Source: an uncultured Nitrospira sp. (lineage in GTDB: Bacteria; Nitrospirota; Nitrospiria; Nitrospirales; Nitrospiraceae). From it: a DNA stretch of 64,000 bases. Location: positions 186,001-250,000 of the forward strand of contig CABVSR010000002.1 of assembly GCA_902500995.1 (NCBI GenBank), in the 5' to 3' direction. The notes under the pieces were generated by a model. The model was not told the DNA's origin and did not search any database. It saw only the letters and a program-made list of their open reading frames with translations. Numbering within the stretch: the stretch's first letter is position 1; the number at the start of each line of letters is the position of its first letter. Both the position numbers and the translations under genes were made by a program. Positions 51,988-60,957 of the stretch are shown piece after piece.

Positions 51988-52587
51988 ATGAAAGAAGCCA
52001 TCGGGGTTGACCACATCACCTTATGCGTGAAGAATCTGGCGGCCACTACCTATGTCTTCACGCGCATTCTCGGCTTCGAGGTCATCTGGTCCGCGCAGGA
52101 CGTGGGGAGTGAGAAATCCAGCATGGACACCGTCGTGGTGCAACGGGGCGAAGCCAAGATCGCCTTGATGCAGGGCAGAAATAAAGAACGCAAATCGCAG
52201 ATCTGCGAGTTCGTCGAGACCTATGGCGAAGGCGTCCAGCACATCGCTCTGGAGGTCGACGATATCGAAGCCGTGTGCCGTGAATGGGAAACACAAGGCG
52301 TCCGGTTTGCCGGCGACATCAAAGACGGGCGAGACGGTTTCGGACCACTACGGCAACGCTTCACCTATCCGTTGTTTCCGGGATGCGGGCTCTTCCTCGA
52401 ACTCACCCAACGGCAACATGGCCAGGAAGAATCCAAGACCTTTGTCCGCGCGACGGTGGAATCTCTCTATCGCGACATCGAACGGGATCAGATCAAGGGC
52501 GTGACACGCACCATCGTCGACTACGACACGCTTCCGCTGCCGTTCGAGGAGGAAGTCGAAGCCGCGTCGCTCCGGCACGCATCATAA
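51988..52587 (+). CDS. Half-size HPPD-like VOC dioxygenase
   Basis: 199 residues, GAGGAGG before the ATG. It corresponds to the catalytic C-terminal half of 4-hydroxyphenylpyruvate dioxygenase: iron ligands match as His9 (GVDHITL), His85 (GVQHIALEVDD) and Glu138 (GLFLELTQR). HPPD proper is about 350 residues with two VOC units; the N-terminal unit is absent here. First gene of the rightward arm and directly upstream of homogentisate dioxygenase, so a role in making homogentisate or cleaving a related aromatic 2-oxoacid is likely. Other VOC functions are possible. Confidence 0.75.
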   Translation: MKEAIGVDHITLCVKNLAATTYVFTRILGFEVIWSAQDVGSEKSSMDTVVVQRGEAKIALMQGRNKERKSQICEFVETYGEGVQHIALEVDDIEAVCREWETQGVRFAGDIKDGRDGFGPLRQRFTYPLFPGCGLFLELTQRQHGQEESKTFVRATVESLYRDIERDQIKGVTRTIVDYDTLPLPFEEEVEAASLRHAS

Positions 52588-52623
52588 ACATCGAGCCGCA
52601 CCTGACCTGTCAGGAGATGTCCG

Positions 52624-53739
52624 ATGTACCTGGTCAAAAAAGGCACCGCTCCCAATCAGGCCCACGTGGGAATCCCGGACGGGCTGCATGAAGAGGAGCA
52701 TGGCCGCGCCGGATTCAGCGGCCCCGCTTCGCACCTCTATCATCGACACCCGCCGACCGGCTGGAGCCGGATCGAAGGCCCTCTCCGGCCGCGCGCCTTT
52801 GCCTGCACGGAATTATCCACCCCCGACCAACAGACAGCCGACCGCCGACCGCTGACGATCTTGGAAAGTCCGGATGCCCGCGTCTTTCTGTCGCGACGAG
52901 CGGCCACCATGACGCATTTCGTGCGGAATGCCGACGGAGACGAAATTCTCTTCGTCCATGCCGGCTGCGGAACTTTGGAGACGGATTATGGTTTGCTGCA
53001 TTATGAGCCGGGCGACTACCTGATCATTCCCAAAGGGACCACCTATCGCATTCATGTCGATCAGACTGCAGAACCAGTCCTATTCCTGATCATTGAAACC
53101 CCGCATCCCGTGCAGCTTCCCGATCGAGGCCCCCTCGGCCGGCATGCCCTCTTCGACCCGGGTGTCATCGTGGCGCCCGAACCAGCGGCGCCGCCTCAGG
53201 ATGCGAACAGCCGGCGTGAATGGGAGGTTCGTATCAAACGCGGCCATGAGGACACGCGCGTCTACTATCCCTTCTATCCGATGGACGTCGCCGGCTGGAA
53301 AGGCGACTTGTGGGTGGCCAAATTGAACGTGCAGGATTTTCGCCCTGTCACCAGCCCGCGCTACCATCTTCCCCCTAGCGTGCATGCCACCTTCCAGGCG
53401 GGCGGATTGTTGATCTCGACCTTTGCCCCGAGACCGCTGGAGACCGATCCGGACGCCTTGCGCGTGCCCTTCTACCATCGCAACATGGACTACGACGAAG
53501 TGCTGTTCTACCACCGGGGAGAATTTTTCAGCCGGGCCGGGATTCAAGCCGGCATGTTGACGCTCCATCCTCAGGGCATTCATCACGGGCCGCAGCCGCA
53601 AGCCATCGCCGCCAGCAAAGGGAAGGACCACACCAACGAAGTCGCCGTCATGATCGAATCGCGGCACGCCTTTCAGGTCAGGCCCGAACTCGAATCGGTC
53701 GAGCTGAAGGACTACGCCATGAGCTGGAGTCGCCCATGA
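52624..53739 (+). CDS. hmgA: Homogentisate 1,2-dioxygenase (short type)
   Basis: Cupin-type non-haem Fe(II) ring-cleaving dioxygenase converting homogentisate to maleylacetoacetate. 371 residues, the shorter bacterial/archaeal type (mammalian enzyme about 445). The two cupin barrels are seen (GCGTLETDYGLLHYEPGDYL; second half). Probable Fe ligands are His285 and Glu292 in FYHRNMDYDEVLF and His321 in HPQGIHHGP. The FAH gene starts four bases inside its stop. Substrate identity relies on family and neighbours. Confidence 0.88.
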   Translation: MYLVKKGTAPNQAHVGIPDGLHEEEHGRAGFSGPASHLYHRHPPTGWSRIEGPLRPRAFACTELSTPDQQTADRRPLTILESPDARVFLSRRAATMTHFVRNADGDEILFVHAGCGTLETDYGLLHYEPGDYLIIPKGTTYRIHVDQTAEPVLFLIIETPHPVQLPDRGPLGRHALFDPGVIVAPEPAAPPQDANSRREWEVRIKRGHEDTRVYYPFYPMDVAGWKGDLWVAKLNVQDFRPVTSPRYHLPPSVHATFQAGGLLISTFAPRPLETDPDALRVPFYHRNMDYDEVLFYHRGEFFSRAGIQAGMLTLHPQGIHHGPQPQAIAASKGKDHTNEVAVMIESRHAFQVRPELESVELKDYAMSWSRP

Positions 53740-54728
53740 AACTTGTAAGCTTTGAAGTCCGCACGCCGGTCGGAACCTTCACCAGAATCGGCGCGCTCCA
53801 CGGGGAATCGATCGTCGATCTGAACATGGCCCACGCCTGCCTACTCGCCGACCACGGCGAGGCACGGCCTCGCCGGCTTGCCGATGCCCAGGTCCCGCCC
53901 GCGATGTTGGAGTTTTTGGAGGGCGGTCCCTCCGCCATGGCGGCAGCCCGGCGCGCGCTCGAGTTCGTGACAGAGGTAACGAAGCGCTCGGTGGGGCCCT
54001 CAGGTGAAACGGTCATCTATAAACCGGCCGACATTCATATAACCGCGCCCCTTCCCAACCCCGCCTCGCTGCGGGACTTCATCGCCTTCGAAGACCATAT
54101 CGCCGCGACGTCGAAACGCCGCGGCCAGCCGATCCCTCCTGAATGGTACAAGGCGCCGGTCTATTACAAGGGAAACCACCGCACCATCATCGGGCCGGAT
54201 CACACACTCCCCTGGCCGCTCAACACCCAGAAGCTGGATTACGAACTGGAGCTGGCCTGCATCATCGGGCGGGGCGGCATCGATGTGGCGGAACGCGACG
54301 CAGTTGGTTACATCGCCGGCTATACGATCATGAATGACTTCAGCGCGAGAGACATCCAGTTTCAGGAAATGGCCTGCCGGCTCGGTCCGGCGAAGGGAAA
54401 AGATTTTGCCACCGCCATCGGCCCCTGCCTCGTCACACCCGACGAGATCCCGGACCTCGCTTCGCTGGAGATGATCGCGCGGATCAACGGAGAAGTCTGG
54501 TCGCGCGGTCGTTTCGGATCGATCCATTGGTCGTTCCTTCAGATGATCGAACATGTGTCGCGAGGAGAAGCCATTTATCCGGGCGACCTGCTGGGATCAG
54601 GCACGGTCGGCGGCGGCTGCGGCCTGGAACTCGACCGCTATTTGCAACCGGGCGATTGCATCGAATTGGAAATCCAGCCCATCGGCATTCTCAGAACCAC
54701 CATTGCCGGCCGGGACGGAACCGCTTGA
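53736..54728 (+). CDS. Fumarylacetoacetate hydrolase family protein
   Basis: 330 residues of the FAH superfamily, which hydrolyses C-C bonds of beta-diketo acids such as fumarylacetoacetate. Metal and active-site words are present: IAFEDHI, YELELACIIGRGG, GYTIMNDFSARDIQ, GKDFATAIGPCL, LLGSGTVGGGCGLEL. Overlaps hmgA by four bases, which supports fumarylacetoacetase activity. No separate maleylacetoacetate isomerase is seen nearby. Confidence 0.92.
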   Translation: MKLVSFEVRTPVGTFTRIGALHGESIVDLNMAHACLLADHGEARPRRLADAQVPPAMLEFLEGGPSAMAAARRALEFVTEVTKRSVGPSGETVIYKPADIHITAPLPNPASLRDFIAFEDHIAATSKRRGQPIPPEWYKAPVYYKGNHRTIIGPDHTLPWPLNTQKLDYELELACIIGRGGIDVAERDAVGYIAGYTIMNDFSARDIQFQEMACRLGPAKGKDFATAIGPCLVTPDEIPDLASLEMIARINGEVWSRGRFGSIHWSFLQMIEHVSRGEAIYPGDLLGSGTVGGGCGLELDRYLQPGDCIELEIQPIGILRTTIAGRDGTA

Positions 54729-54740
54729 GAAGGAGGCATA

Positions 54741-55499
54741 ATGCCAGTCGAGACGAACGCTTCGGATGCCGCCATGTTGGAGTTGATAGCCCGGCAGCGG
54801 GCGATCTATGAGGGATCGGAAATCGACATCAGGATGGAACACCTCATTCGCGACACGCCCCACCCCACCCTGTCGTCCTGGGATGTTCAGCGCCTGCTGC
54901 GCGCCTCTCGCGCCGTCTATTTCGACAGCCATGTCGAGGTCGTGTCGGGCCACCATACCGAGGTGTACCTGCGATTCGAATCCATCGCGCAGTTTCCCGA
55001 CCTCATCACGATCATTGCGGCCAACATGGCCGAATGGCTCCTCCAAACGTTTCAGGAGCACCCGCCGGCGGGCATCATCACCACCTCATCGGACGCGCGC
55101 CTGCTGGCCGAACGAACCTGCGAACTCCTGGGGGCGCACCTTCCGCTGCGCACGGTGCTGACGCCCTTCAACCGGGAGACGGGCAAGATCGGCACGGAGA
55201 TCGTCAGCGGAACCGTGGAGCCCGGAGAACGATTTCTCTCATTGAACGACGTCACCACGCGCGGCATGTGTGTCAGCAAATTAGGGAAGATCGTCACGGA
55301 TCGCGGCGGGCAGCTGGCGGGCATGATGGTGTTCGCCAGACGAGACAGCGGGCAATTCCCTTACATGGAGGAGCTGACGGCCACGTACCCGTTCTACTTC
55401 GGCGTCGATCTGGACATGCCGCAGTGGGAACCGGCCGATTGTCACGCCTGCCGGGACAACAAGCCGCTGGTGTCCTGGAGGGATCTGCCCGCGCTGTGA
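54741..55499 (+). CDS. Phosphoribosyltransferase-like protein in catabolic operon
   Basis: 252 residues, preceded by GAGAAGGAGG. The middle of the protein resembles a type I phosphoribosyltransferase (orotate PRT-like): FPDLITIIAANMAEWLL, then RFLSLNDVTTRGM at 165-176 in the place of the PRPP-binding DDVxTTG loop. A CxxC pair occurs at 234-237 (DCHACRDN). The Asp-Asp of the loop is Asn-Asp here, so PRPP chemistry is uncertain. Its position between FAH and the 2-oxoacid dehydrogenase genes is unusual. Confidence 0.6.
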   Translation: MPVETNASDAAMLELIARQRAIYEGSEIDIRMEHLIRDTPHPTLSSWDVQRLLRASRAVYFDSHVEVVSGHHTEVYLRFESIAQFPDLITIIAANMAEWLLQTFQEHPPAGIITTSSDARLLAERTCELLGAHLPLRTVLTPFNRETGKIGTEIVSGTVEPGERFLSLNDVTTRGMCVSKLGKIVTDRGGQLAGMMVFARRDSGQFPYMEELTATYPFYFGVDLDMPQWEPADCHACRDNKPLVSWRDLPAL

Positions 55500-55535
55500 C
55501 GTGATGTGAAGCACCGATCGATTAAGGAGGAAGCC

Positions 55536-56537
55536 ATGAACCAGGCCCCCGTCGCACAGGACATCAAACGCAGCGACCTCCTTGAGATGTACTATTACCT
55601 CCGGCTGACGAGAAGCGTGGAGGATCGCATCACCGCCCTCTACCGGCAAGGCCGGATCGTCGGCGGCGTCTACACCAGCCACGGCATGGAAGCCATCGCC
55701 GTCGGGTATGCCTCGGCGTTAAATCCGGAAGATGTCATCGCCCCCTTTCATCGTGACATGGGTGCGTTCCTGATCCGCGGCTTTTCTCCCGGTGAAATCA
55801 TCTCCCAATATCTGGGCAAACAGGCCGGGCCCACCAAGGGCAAAGACGGCAACGTCCATATGGGCGATCTCAAACGCGGAGTCATCGGCTTCGTCAGCCA
55901 CCTGGCCGACAACATGCCGGTCGCGGCCGGGGCGGCGCTGGCCTTCAAGATCAGAGGAGAATCTCGCGTGGCCTTCGCAGGCACCGGCGACGGCGGCACC
56001 AGCCGCGGCGACTTTCACGAGGCCATGAATTTTGCCGCGGTGCGCAAACTGCCCGTCGTCTACTTCTGTACGAACAATCAATACGCCTACTCCACGCCGG
56101 TGCGGTATCAAATGGCGATTGCCGATGTGGTTGAACGCGCGAAGGCCTACGGCATGCCGGGGGAGATCGTAGACGGGAATGATGTGGCCGCCGTCTATCT
56201 GGCGTCCAAACGGGCTATCGCCAAGGCGCGCTCAGGCGGAGGGCCGACGTTTCTCGAATTCAAAACCATGCGCATGCACGGGCATTCCGAGCATGACGCG
56301 GCGACCTACGTTCCACGCGCCCTATTGGAACAATGGAAAGCCAAGGATCCGATCGTGCGGGCCGAACGGCTGCTCGCACAACTCGGATACGGAGACGAGT
56401 CGTATTTTCATGAGGTGGGCGAGCGCGCCAAGAAGGAAGTCGAGGCAGGAACGGCATTCGCCGAACAGAGCCCGCTGCCCGAAGGCCCCGAAACCCTGGT
56501 CGGTGTGTTCGCCACCGAAAACGAGGTGTTGCCATGA
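55536..56537 (+). CDS. 2-oxoacid dehydrogenase E1 alpha subunit
   Basis: 333 residues from ATG 55536 (AAGGAGG just upstream); the frame extends to 55506 without support. Thiamine diphosphate motif GDGGTSRGDFHEAMNFAAVR...NN is present, together with MGDLKRGVIGF and KTMRMHGHSEHD. Decarboxylates pyruvate, acetoin or branched-chain 2-oxoacids with the E1 beta and E2 encoded next to it. The island's branched-chain/mutase genes favour a branched-chain substrate, but this is inference. Confidence 0.9.
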   Translation: MNQAPVAQDIKRSDLLEMYYYLRLTRSVEDRITALYRQGRIVGGVYTSHGMEAIAVGYASALNPEDVIAPFHRDMGAFLIRGFSPGEIISQYLGKQAGPTKGKDGNVHMGDLKRGVIGFVSHLADNMPVAAGAALAFKIRGESRVAFAGTGDGGTSRGDFHEAMNFAAVRKLPVVYFCTNNQYAYSTPVRYQMAIADVVERAKAYGMPGEIVDGNDVAAVYLASKRAIAKARSGGGPTFLEFKTMRMHGHSEHDAATYVPRALLEQWKAKDPIVRAERLLAQLGYGDESYFHEVGERAKKEVEAGTAFAEQSPLPEGPETLVGVFATENEVLP

Positions 56538-57532
56538 CGAGCGCCACCGCCGTGCAAGAAGGCCAGACGACGTATGTTGATGCCATTTCACAAGCCCTCG
56601 ATGAAGAAATGACCCGTGACGAGCGGGTGTTTCTGATGGGTGAAGACATCGGCGCATACGGCGGCGCGTTCAAGGTCACACAGGGGTTTCTCGAAAAGTA
56701 CGGCGAATGGCGGGTGCTGGATACGCCGCTCTCGGAATCGGGCTTCGTCGGCGCGGCCATCGGCGCGGCAATGATGGGCTTGCGGCCGGTGGTCGAGATG
56801 CAGTTCGCCGACTTTATTTCCTGCGCCTTCGACCAGATCACCGAGGTCGCGGCGAAGAACCACTACCGCTGGGGCGCGGCGGTGCCCCTCGTCATCAGGG
56901 CGCCGTTCGGAGGCGGTGTGCACGGAGGTCCGTTTCATTCGGAATGCCCCGAGGGTTGGTTCTTCCATTCGCCCGGCCTCAAGATCGTCGCGCCCTCGAC
57001 ACCTTACGACGCGAAGGGTCTCTTGAAAGCCGCCATCCGCGACCCCAACCCGGTCCTCTATTTTGAACACAAGTTTTTATACCGGCGGATCAAGGCGACG
57101 TTGCCGCAGGAGGACTACATTGTTCCGCTCGGGAAAGCCGAGGTGAAACGCGCGGGCCGCGATGTGTCCCTCATCACCTATGGCGCCATGGTCCATCTGG
57201 CCTTGGAGGCTGCCGAGCTGCTGCATCAGGAAGGCATCGATCTGGAAGTGGTGGATCTCCGCACCTTGATTCCCCTCGACAAGGAGACGATCTATACCTC
57301 GGTGCGCAAAACCAGCAAGGCGATCATCCTCCACGAAGACAACAAGACCGGTGGCATTGGAGCGGAAATTTCCGCGTTACTGACGGAAGACTGTTTCGAG
57401 TGTCTGGACGGGCCGATTCTCCGCATCGCCCCGCCCGACACGCCGGTGCCGTTCAGCACGCCGCTGGAAGAGTTCTTTTTGCCCAAAGTCAGCGACATCG
57501 TCGCGGGAGCTAAAAAGCTGGCGGCGTATTGA
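56534..57532 (+). CDS. 2-oxoacid dehydrogenase E1 beta subunit
   Basis: 332 residues, overlapping E1 alpha by four bases. Transketolase pyrimidine-binding and C-terminal domains: RVFLMGEDIGAYGGAFKVT, TPLSESGFVGAAIGAAMMGL, PFGGGVHGGPFHSECPEGWF and YGAMVHLALEAAELL, VVDLRTLIPLDKETI. Forms the alpha2beta2 E1 with the preceding gene. Confidence 0.93.
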   Translation: MTSATAVQEGQTTYVDAISQALDEEMTRDERVFLMGEDIGAYGGAFKVTQGFLEKYGEWRVLDTPLSESGFVGAAIGAAMMGLRPVVEMQFADFISCAFDQITEVAAKNHYRWGAAVPLVIRAPFGGGVHGGPFHSECPEGWFFHSPGLKIVAPSTPYDAKGLLKAAIRDPNPVLYFEHKFLYRRIKATLPQEDYIVPLGKAEVKRAGRDVSLITYGAMVHLALEAAELLHQEGIDLEVVDLRTLIPLDKETIYTSVRKTSKAIILHEDNKTGGIGAEISALLTEDCFECLDGPILRIAPPDTPVPFSTPLEEFFLPKVSDIVAGAKKLAAY

Positions 57533-57542
57533 AATGAACAGC

Positions 57543-57630
57543 CTTCAGCCATCAGGTCTCAGCGTTCAGCGAGAGAAAAGGGATTCTGAAGCTGACTGCT
57601 GATCGCTGATTGCTGAATGCTGATAGCTGG
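57543..57630. repeat. Inverted array of degenerate CTGANNG heptamers
   Basis: The right arm (57586-57630) reads CTGAAG, CTGACTG, CTGATCG, CTGATTG, CTGAATG, CTGATAG, CTGG in 7-base steps. The left arm (57543-57573) carries the complementary orientation (CTGAACG, CTGAGAC, CTGATGG, CTGAAGG on the minus strand). The transcript could fold into a long imperfect hairpin between E1 beta and E2, directly before the E2 ribosome-binding site. The same heptamers occur at 47982-48022. Confidence 0.65.
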
Positions 57631-57638
57631 AGGTCGAA

Positions 57639-58805
57639 GTGGCCACCGACATCGTGATGCCCCAACTCGGTGAAAGCATCGCTGAGGGCACCGTCGTCAA
57701 ATGGTTGATCCAGCCGGGCGGCGCAGTGGAAAAGGATCAACCGCTCCTGGAGGTGGAAACGGAAAAGGTGGCGCTCGATGTGCCGTCTCCGGCCTCGGGA
57801 ATTCTCGCCGAGGTGAAGGTGCAGGAAGGCGCCACCGTGCCGGTCGGCACGGTACTGGCCAGACTCGAGACTCAACCGGCGGAGGGAGTCATCAATCGTG
57901 TCGGCGGAGTGGGTGTGCGGGCCAGGCAAGCCGGAACGCAGGCGGATCAGCATTATTCGCCCGCCGTCAGGCAGCTCGCGCGTGAGCATGGAGTGGACCT
58001 GGCCCAAGTCACCGGCACGGGCGAAAGCGGCCGGGTCACGAAAAAAGACCTGTTGGATTATGTCGCTGCGCGGCCGGGGCCGGTTACCGAGCCCCCGCAA
58101 ACAGCTGCCACGCCACCTGCCGGCGCCGCATCTCGCGGGATAGCGGAAGAAATCGTCCCCTTCACCTCCATGCGGAAGACCATTGCCGAACGCATGCTCC
58201 TCAGCCGCCGCACCTCCGCCCATGTGACGACGTTTTTTGAAGCGGACTTTTCCGGAATCGAACGATTTCGAGCCGGGCGCACCTTGACCTATCTGCCCTT
58301 CGTGATCAACGCCGTGACTCGCGCCATGAAAGACCTGCCCCTGCTGAATGCCTCGTGGCAAGACCAAGGCCTCGCGATCAAACGAGACATCCACGTCGGC
58401 ATCGCGGTCGCACTCGACGAGGGCCTCCTGGTTCCAGTCATTCGCCGGGCCGATCAGAAGGGGCTCACGCAGCTGGCGCAGGAAGTCGCAGACCTGGCGG
58501 AACGGGCAAGAACCAAACGATTGACCCCGGATGAAGTCAAAGACGGGACCTTCACCATCACCAATCACGGCGGATTCGGCAGCCTGTTCAGCACGCCGAT
58601 CATCCATCAGCCCCAGGCGGCCATTCTCGGCGTGGGTTCGGTGCAGAAGCGCGCCGTCGTGATCGACGATGCCATTGCCATCCGTCCCATGTGTTACCTG
58701 AGTCTTTCCTTCGACCACCGGATCATCGACGGCGCGACCGCCGACCGTTTCCTGGCCAAGGTGAAACAATATCTTCAACAGAGCGACTGGGAGAAATTTC
58801 TGTGA
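57639..58805 (+). CDS. 2-oxoacid dehydrogenase E2 (dihydrolipoyl acyltransferase)
   Basis: 388 residues from GTG 57639. One lipoyl domain (1-80) with lipoyl Lys43 in VETEKVALDV, an E1/E3-binding domain (YSPAVRQLAREHGVDLAQVT, SGRVTKKDLLDYV) and the catalytic acyltransferase domain ending with SLSFDHRIIDGATADRFL (HxxxDG motif). No E3 (lipoamide dehydrogenase) gene is nearby, so it is presumably shared. The downstream thiolase starts inside its stop codon. Confidence 0.95.
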   Translation: MATDIVMPQLGESIAEGTVVKWLIQPGGAVEKDQPLLEVETEKVALDVPSPASGILAEVKVQEGATVPVGTVLARLETQPAEGVINRVGGVGVRARQAGTQADQHYSPAVRQLAREHGVDLAQVTGTGESGRVTKKDLLDYVAARPGPVTEPPQTAATPPAGAASRGIAEEIVPFTSMRKTIAERMLLSRRTSAHVTTFFEADFSGIERFRAGRTLTYLPFVINAVTRAMKDLPLLNASWQDQGLAIKRDIHVGIAVALDEGLLVPVIRRADQKGLTQLAQEVADLAERARTKRLTPDEVKDGTFTITNHGGFGSLFSTPIIHQPQAAILGVGSVQKRAVVIDDAIAIRPMCYLSLSFDHRIIDGATADRFLAKVKQYLQQSDWEKFL

Positions 58806-60007
58806 CCACGAGACACCCTGCCGTCATCGTCAGCGCCGTTCGAACGCCGATGGGCAGCTTCAACGGGCAATTCAGTTCGATCCCGGCAACCAGATTGGGG
58901 AGTATCGCCATTGCCGAGGCGCTGAAACGTATTCAAGTTCCAGGGGAGCAGATCGACGAAGTCTTGATGGGCTGCGTGCTCAGCGCCGGACTCGGCCAGG
59001 CTCCCGCCAGGCAGGCGGCGATCGGGGCCGGACTGCCGCACCGGGTCGGAGGCGTGACCGTGAACAAGGTCTGCGGCTCCAGTCTGGAGACAGTCATCAT
59101 GGCATCCAGAGCCATCGCCTTGGGCGACGCGCGCATCATCGTGGCAGGCGGAATGGAAAATATGACCCGGGCGCCGTTTCTGCTGGAGAAAGCCAGGCAA
59201 GGGTACCGGCTTGGGCATGGAGAATTGACGGACAGTCTGATCAAAGACGGTCTCTGGGATGTCTACAACCAATTTCACATGGGCAATGCGGGAGAGCTCT
59301 GCGCCGCCAGGTACCAGTTTTCCCGGCAGCAGGTCGACGATTTTGCCTTGGAAAGTTACAGCCGCGCGCGAGAGGCCATCTCCGCCGGTTCATTCACCAG
59401 GGAGATTGTTCCGGTCGAGGTGCCGCAGAAAAAAGGCGGACCAGTCATGGTGACGGACGATGAGGAACCGAACCGGGTCGATCTCTCAAGGCTGCGGCAG
59501 TTGAAACCCGTCTTTCAAGACGACGGGGTCCTGACGGTCGGCAACTCCCCCTCCTGCAATGACGGCGCGGCGGCGCTGGTCATCATGGCCGAAGAGGAGG
59601 CGCACCGGCGCGGATTGACGCCCATGGCGCGCATCGTGGGATATGCCGGTGCCGCTCTGGCGCCGGAATGGTTCACGATTGCGCCCGTCGAGGCAATCCG
59701 GCGGCTGCTGCAACAGACCGGGCTGGCGATCAACGACATCGACCTGTTCGAAATCAACGAAGCCTTTTCGGCCGTGTCCTTAGCCATTAATCGAGAGCTG
59801 GGACTGGACGCGAAGAAGGTCAACGTCCACGGCGGCGCGGTGGCGCTTGGACATCCCATCGGCGCGACCGGCGCGAGGATTCTCACCACGTTGGTGTATG
59901 CCATGGAAGCGCGCGATGCCCATCGCGGGCTTGCGAGCCTTTGTATCGGCGGCGGAGAGGCGCTCGCGCTCCTCGTCGAGCGGCCGAAGAAAATGCAGCA
60001 TCAGTGA
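58802..60007 (+). CDS. Acetyl-CoA acetyltransferase (thiolase, rightward arm)
   Basis: 401 residues from GTG 58802, which overlaps the E2 stop by four bases. Cys91 in NKVCGSSLETV, His in GGAVALGHPIGATGARI, Cys in LCIGGGEAL. Either condenses or cleaves acetoacetyl-CoA; in this setting thiolysis of 3-oxoacyl-CoA, including acetoacetyl units from homogentisate breakdown, fits well. Confidence 0.94.
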   Translation: MTTRHPAVIVSAVRTPMGSFNGQFSSIPATRLGSIAIAEALKRIQVPGEQIDEVLMGCVLSAGLGQAPARQAAIGAGLPHRVGGVTVNKVCGSSLETVIMASRAIALGDARIIVAGGMENMTRAPFLLEKARQGYRLGHGELTDSLIKDGLWDVYNQFHMGNAGELCAARYQFSRQQVDDFALESYSRAREAISAGSFTREIVPVEVPQKKGGPVMVTDDEEPNRVDLSRLRQLKPVFQDDGVLTVGNSPSCNDGAAALVIMAEEEAHRRGLTPMARIVGYAGAALAPEWFTIAPVEAIRRLLQQTGLAINDIDLFEINEAFSAVSLAINRELGLDAKKVNVHGGAVALGHPIGATGARILTTLVYAMEARDAHRGLASLCIGGGEALALLVERPKKMQHQ

Positions 60008-60041
60008 TGGGACGCCGGTGGAAACAAGCGTGAAATCGCAC

Positions 60042-60926
60042 ATGACGATTGACGACATCACAACCATCGGCGTTGTTGGGGCGGGCCAGATGGGGCGCGG
60101 GATCACTCAGGTGCTGGCGACCGCAGGCTGGAATGTGCTTCTGGTGGATGTGACGGAAGAAGCGCTCGAGGACGCCACGAAAAAAATCTGGCAGGGCGTC
60201 ACGAAGGCCGTGGAAAAGGGCGCGCTGCGTGGCGACCAGGCCGGATCCGCCATGGCGATGATCCACCCGATCCGGCACATGCAACGGCTACGAGAGGCAC
60301 AGGTCGTGATCGAGGCGATCCCGGAAGATCCGGTGATGAAGCGGGCACTCTTCGCGCAATTGGGACAGATCTGCGAGCCCTCGACCCTGCTGGCCAGCAA
60401 CACCTCCTCGATTTCCATCGCCGGCCTAGGCATGGTATCGGGCCGTCCCGATCGTGTCGTCGGCATCCATTTCATGAACCCCGTGCCGGTCATGCGCTTA
60501 GTCGAAGTCGTTCGGGCCATCGGCACCTCCGAACAGACGATGCGCCTGGCGCTCGATGTCGTCCGGCGTGCGGGAAAAACCCCCGTCGTCTGCAAGGATT
60601 TTCCCGGCTTCATCGTCAACCGCGTCCTCATTCCCATGATCAACGAAGCCATCTTTGCGCTGGAAGACGGGGTGGCGACGGCGGAAGCGATCGACCTGGC
60701 CATGGTGGAAGGTACCAACCATCCGGTCGGGCCGTTGGCGCTGGCCGACCGCATCGGGCTGGATACCGTGCTCGCCATCTGCGAAGTGCTGCATCAGGAC
60801 CTGGGTGATCAGAAATTTCGCCCCTGCCCCCTCTTGCGCAAGTATGTCGAAGCCGGCTGGCTCGGCAGGAAAAGCGGGCATGGCTTCTATCAATACGGAG
60901 ATCAGCCGGTCATGCATCTGACCTGA
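60042..60926 (+). CDS. 3-hydroxybutyryl-CoA dehydrogenase-like
   Basis: 294 residues from ATG 60042; GTG starts a few codons upstream (60030, 60018) are possible. Rossmann [16 protein letters not shown], catalytic His in [27 protein letters not shown] and C-terminal [14 protein letters not shown]. Length fits the single-C-domain hydroxybutyryl-CoA type. Oxidises 3-hydroxyacyl-CoA with NAD. Confidence 0.93.
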   Translation: MTIDDITTIGVVGAGQMGRGITQVLATAGWNVLLVDVTEEALEDATKKIWQGVTKAVEKGALRGDQAGSAMAMIHPIRHMQRLREAQVVIEAIPEDPVMKRALFAQLGQICEPSTLLASNTSSISIAGLGMVSGRPDRVVGIHFMNPVPVMRLVEVVRAIGTSEQTMRLALDVVRRAGKTPVVCKDFPGFIVNRVLIPMINEAIFALEDGVATAEAIDLAMVEGTNHPVGPLALADRIGLDTVLAICEVLHQDLGDQKFRPCPLLRKYVEAGWLGRKSGHGFYQYGDQPVMHLT

Positions 60927-60957
60927 CGTTCCTGTTCCCTGCTGGGAGGAACACGTC

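Noticed and set aside
57552-58778. 408-codon minus-strand frame
   Set aside because: Antisense to E2, whose lipoyl and catalytic motifs are complete.
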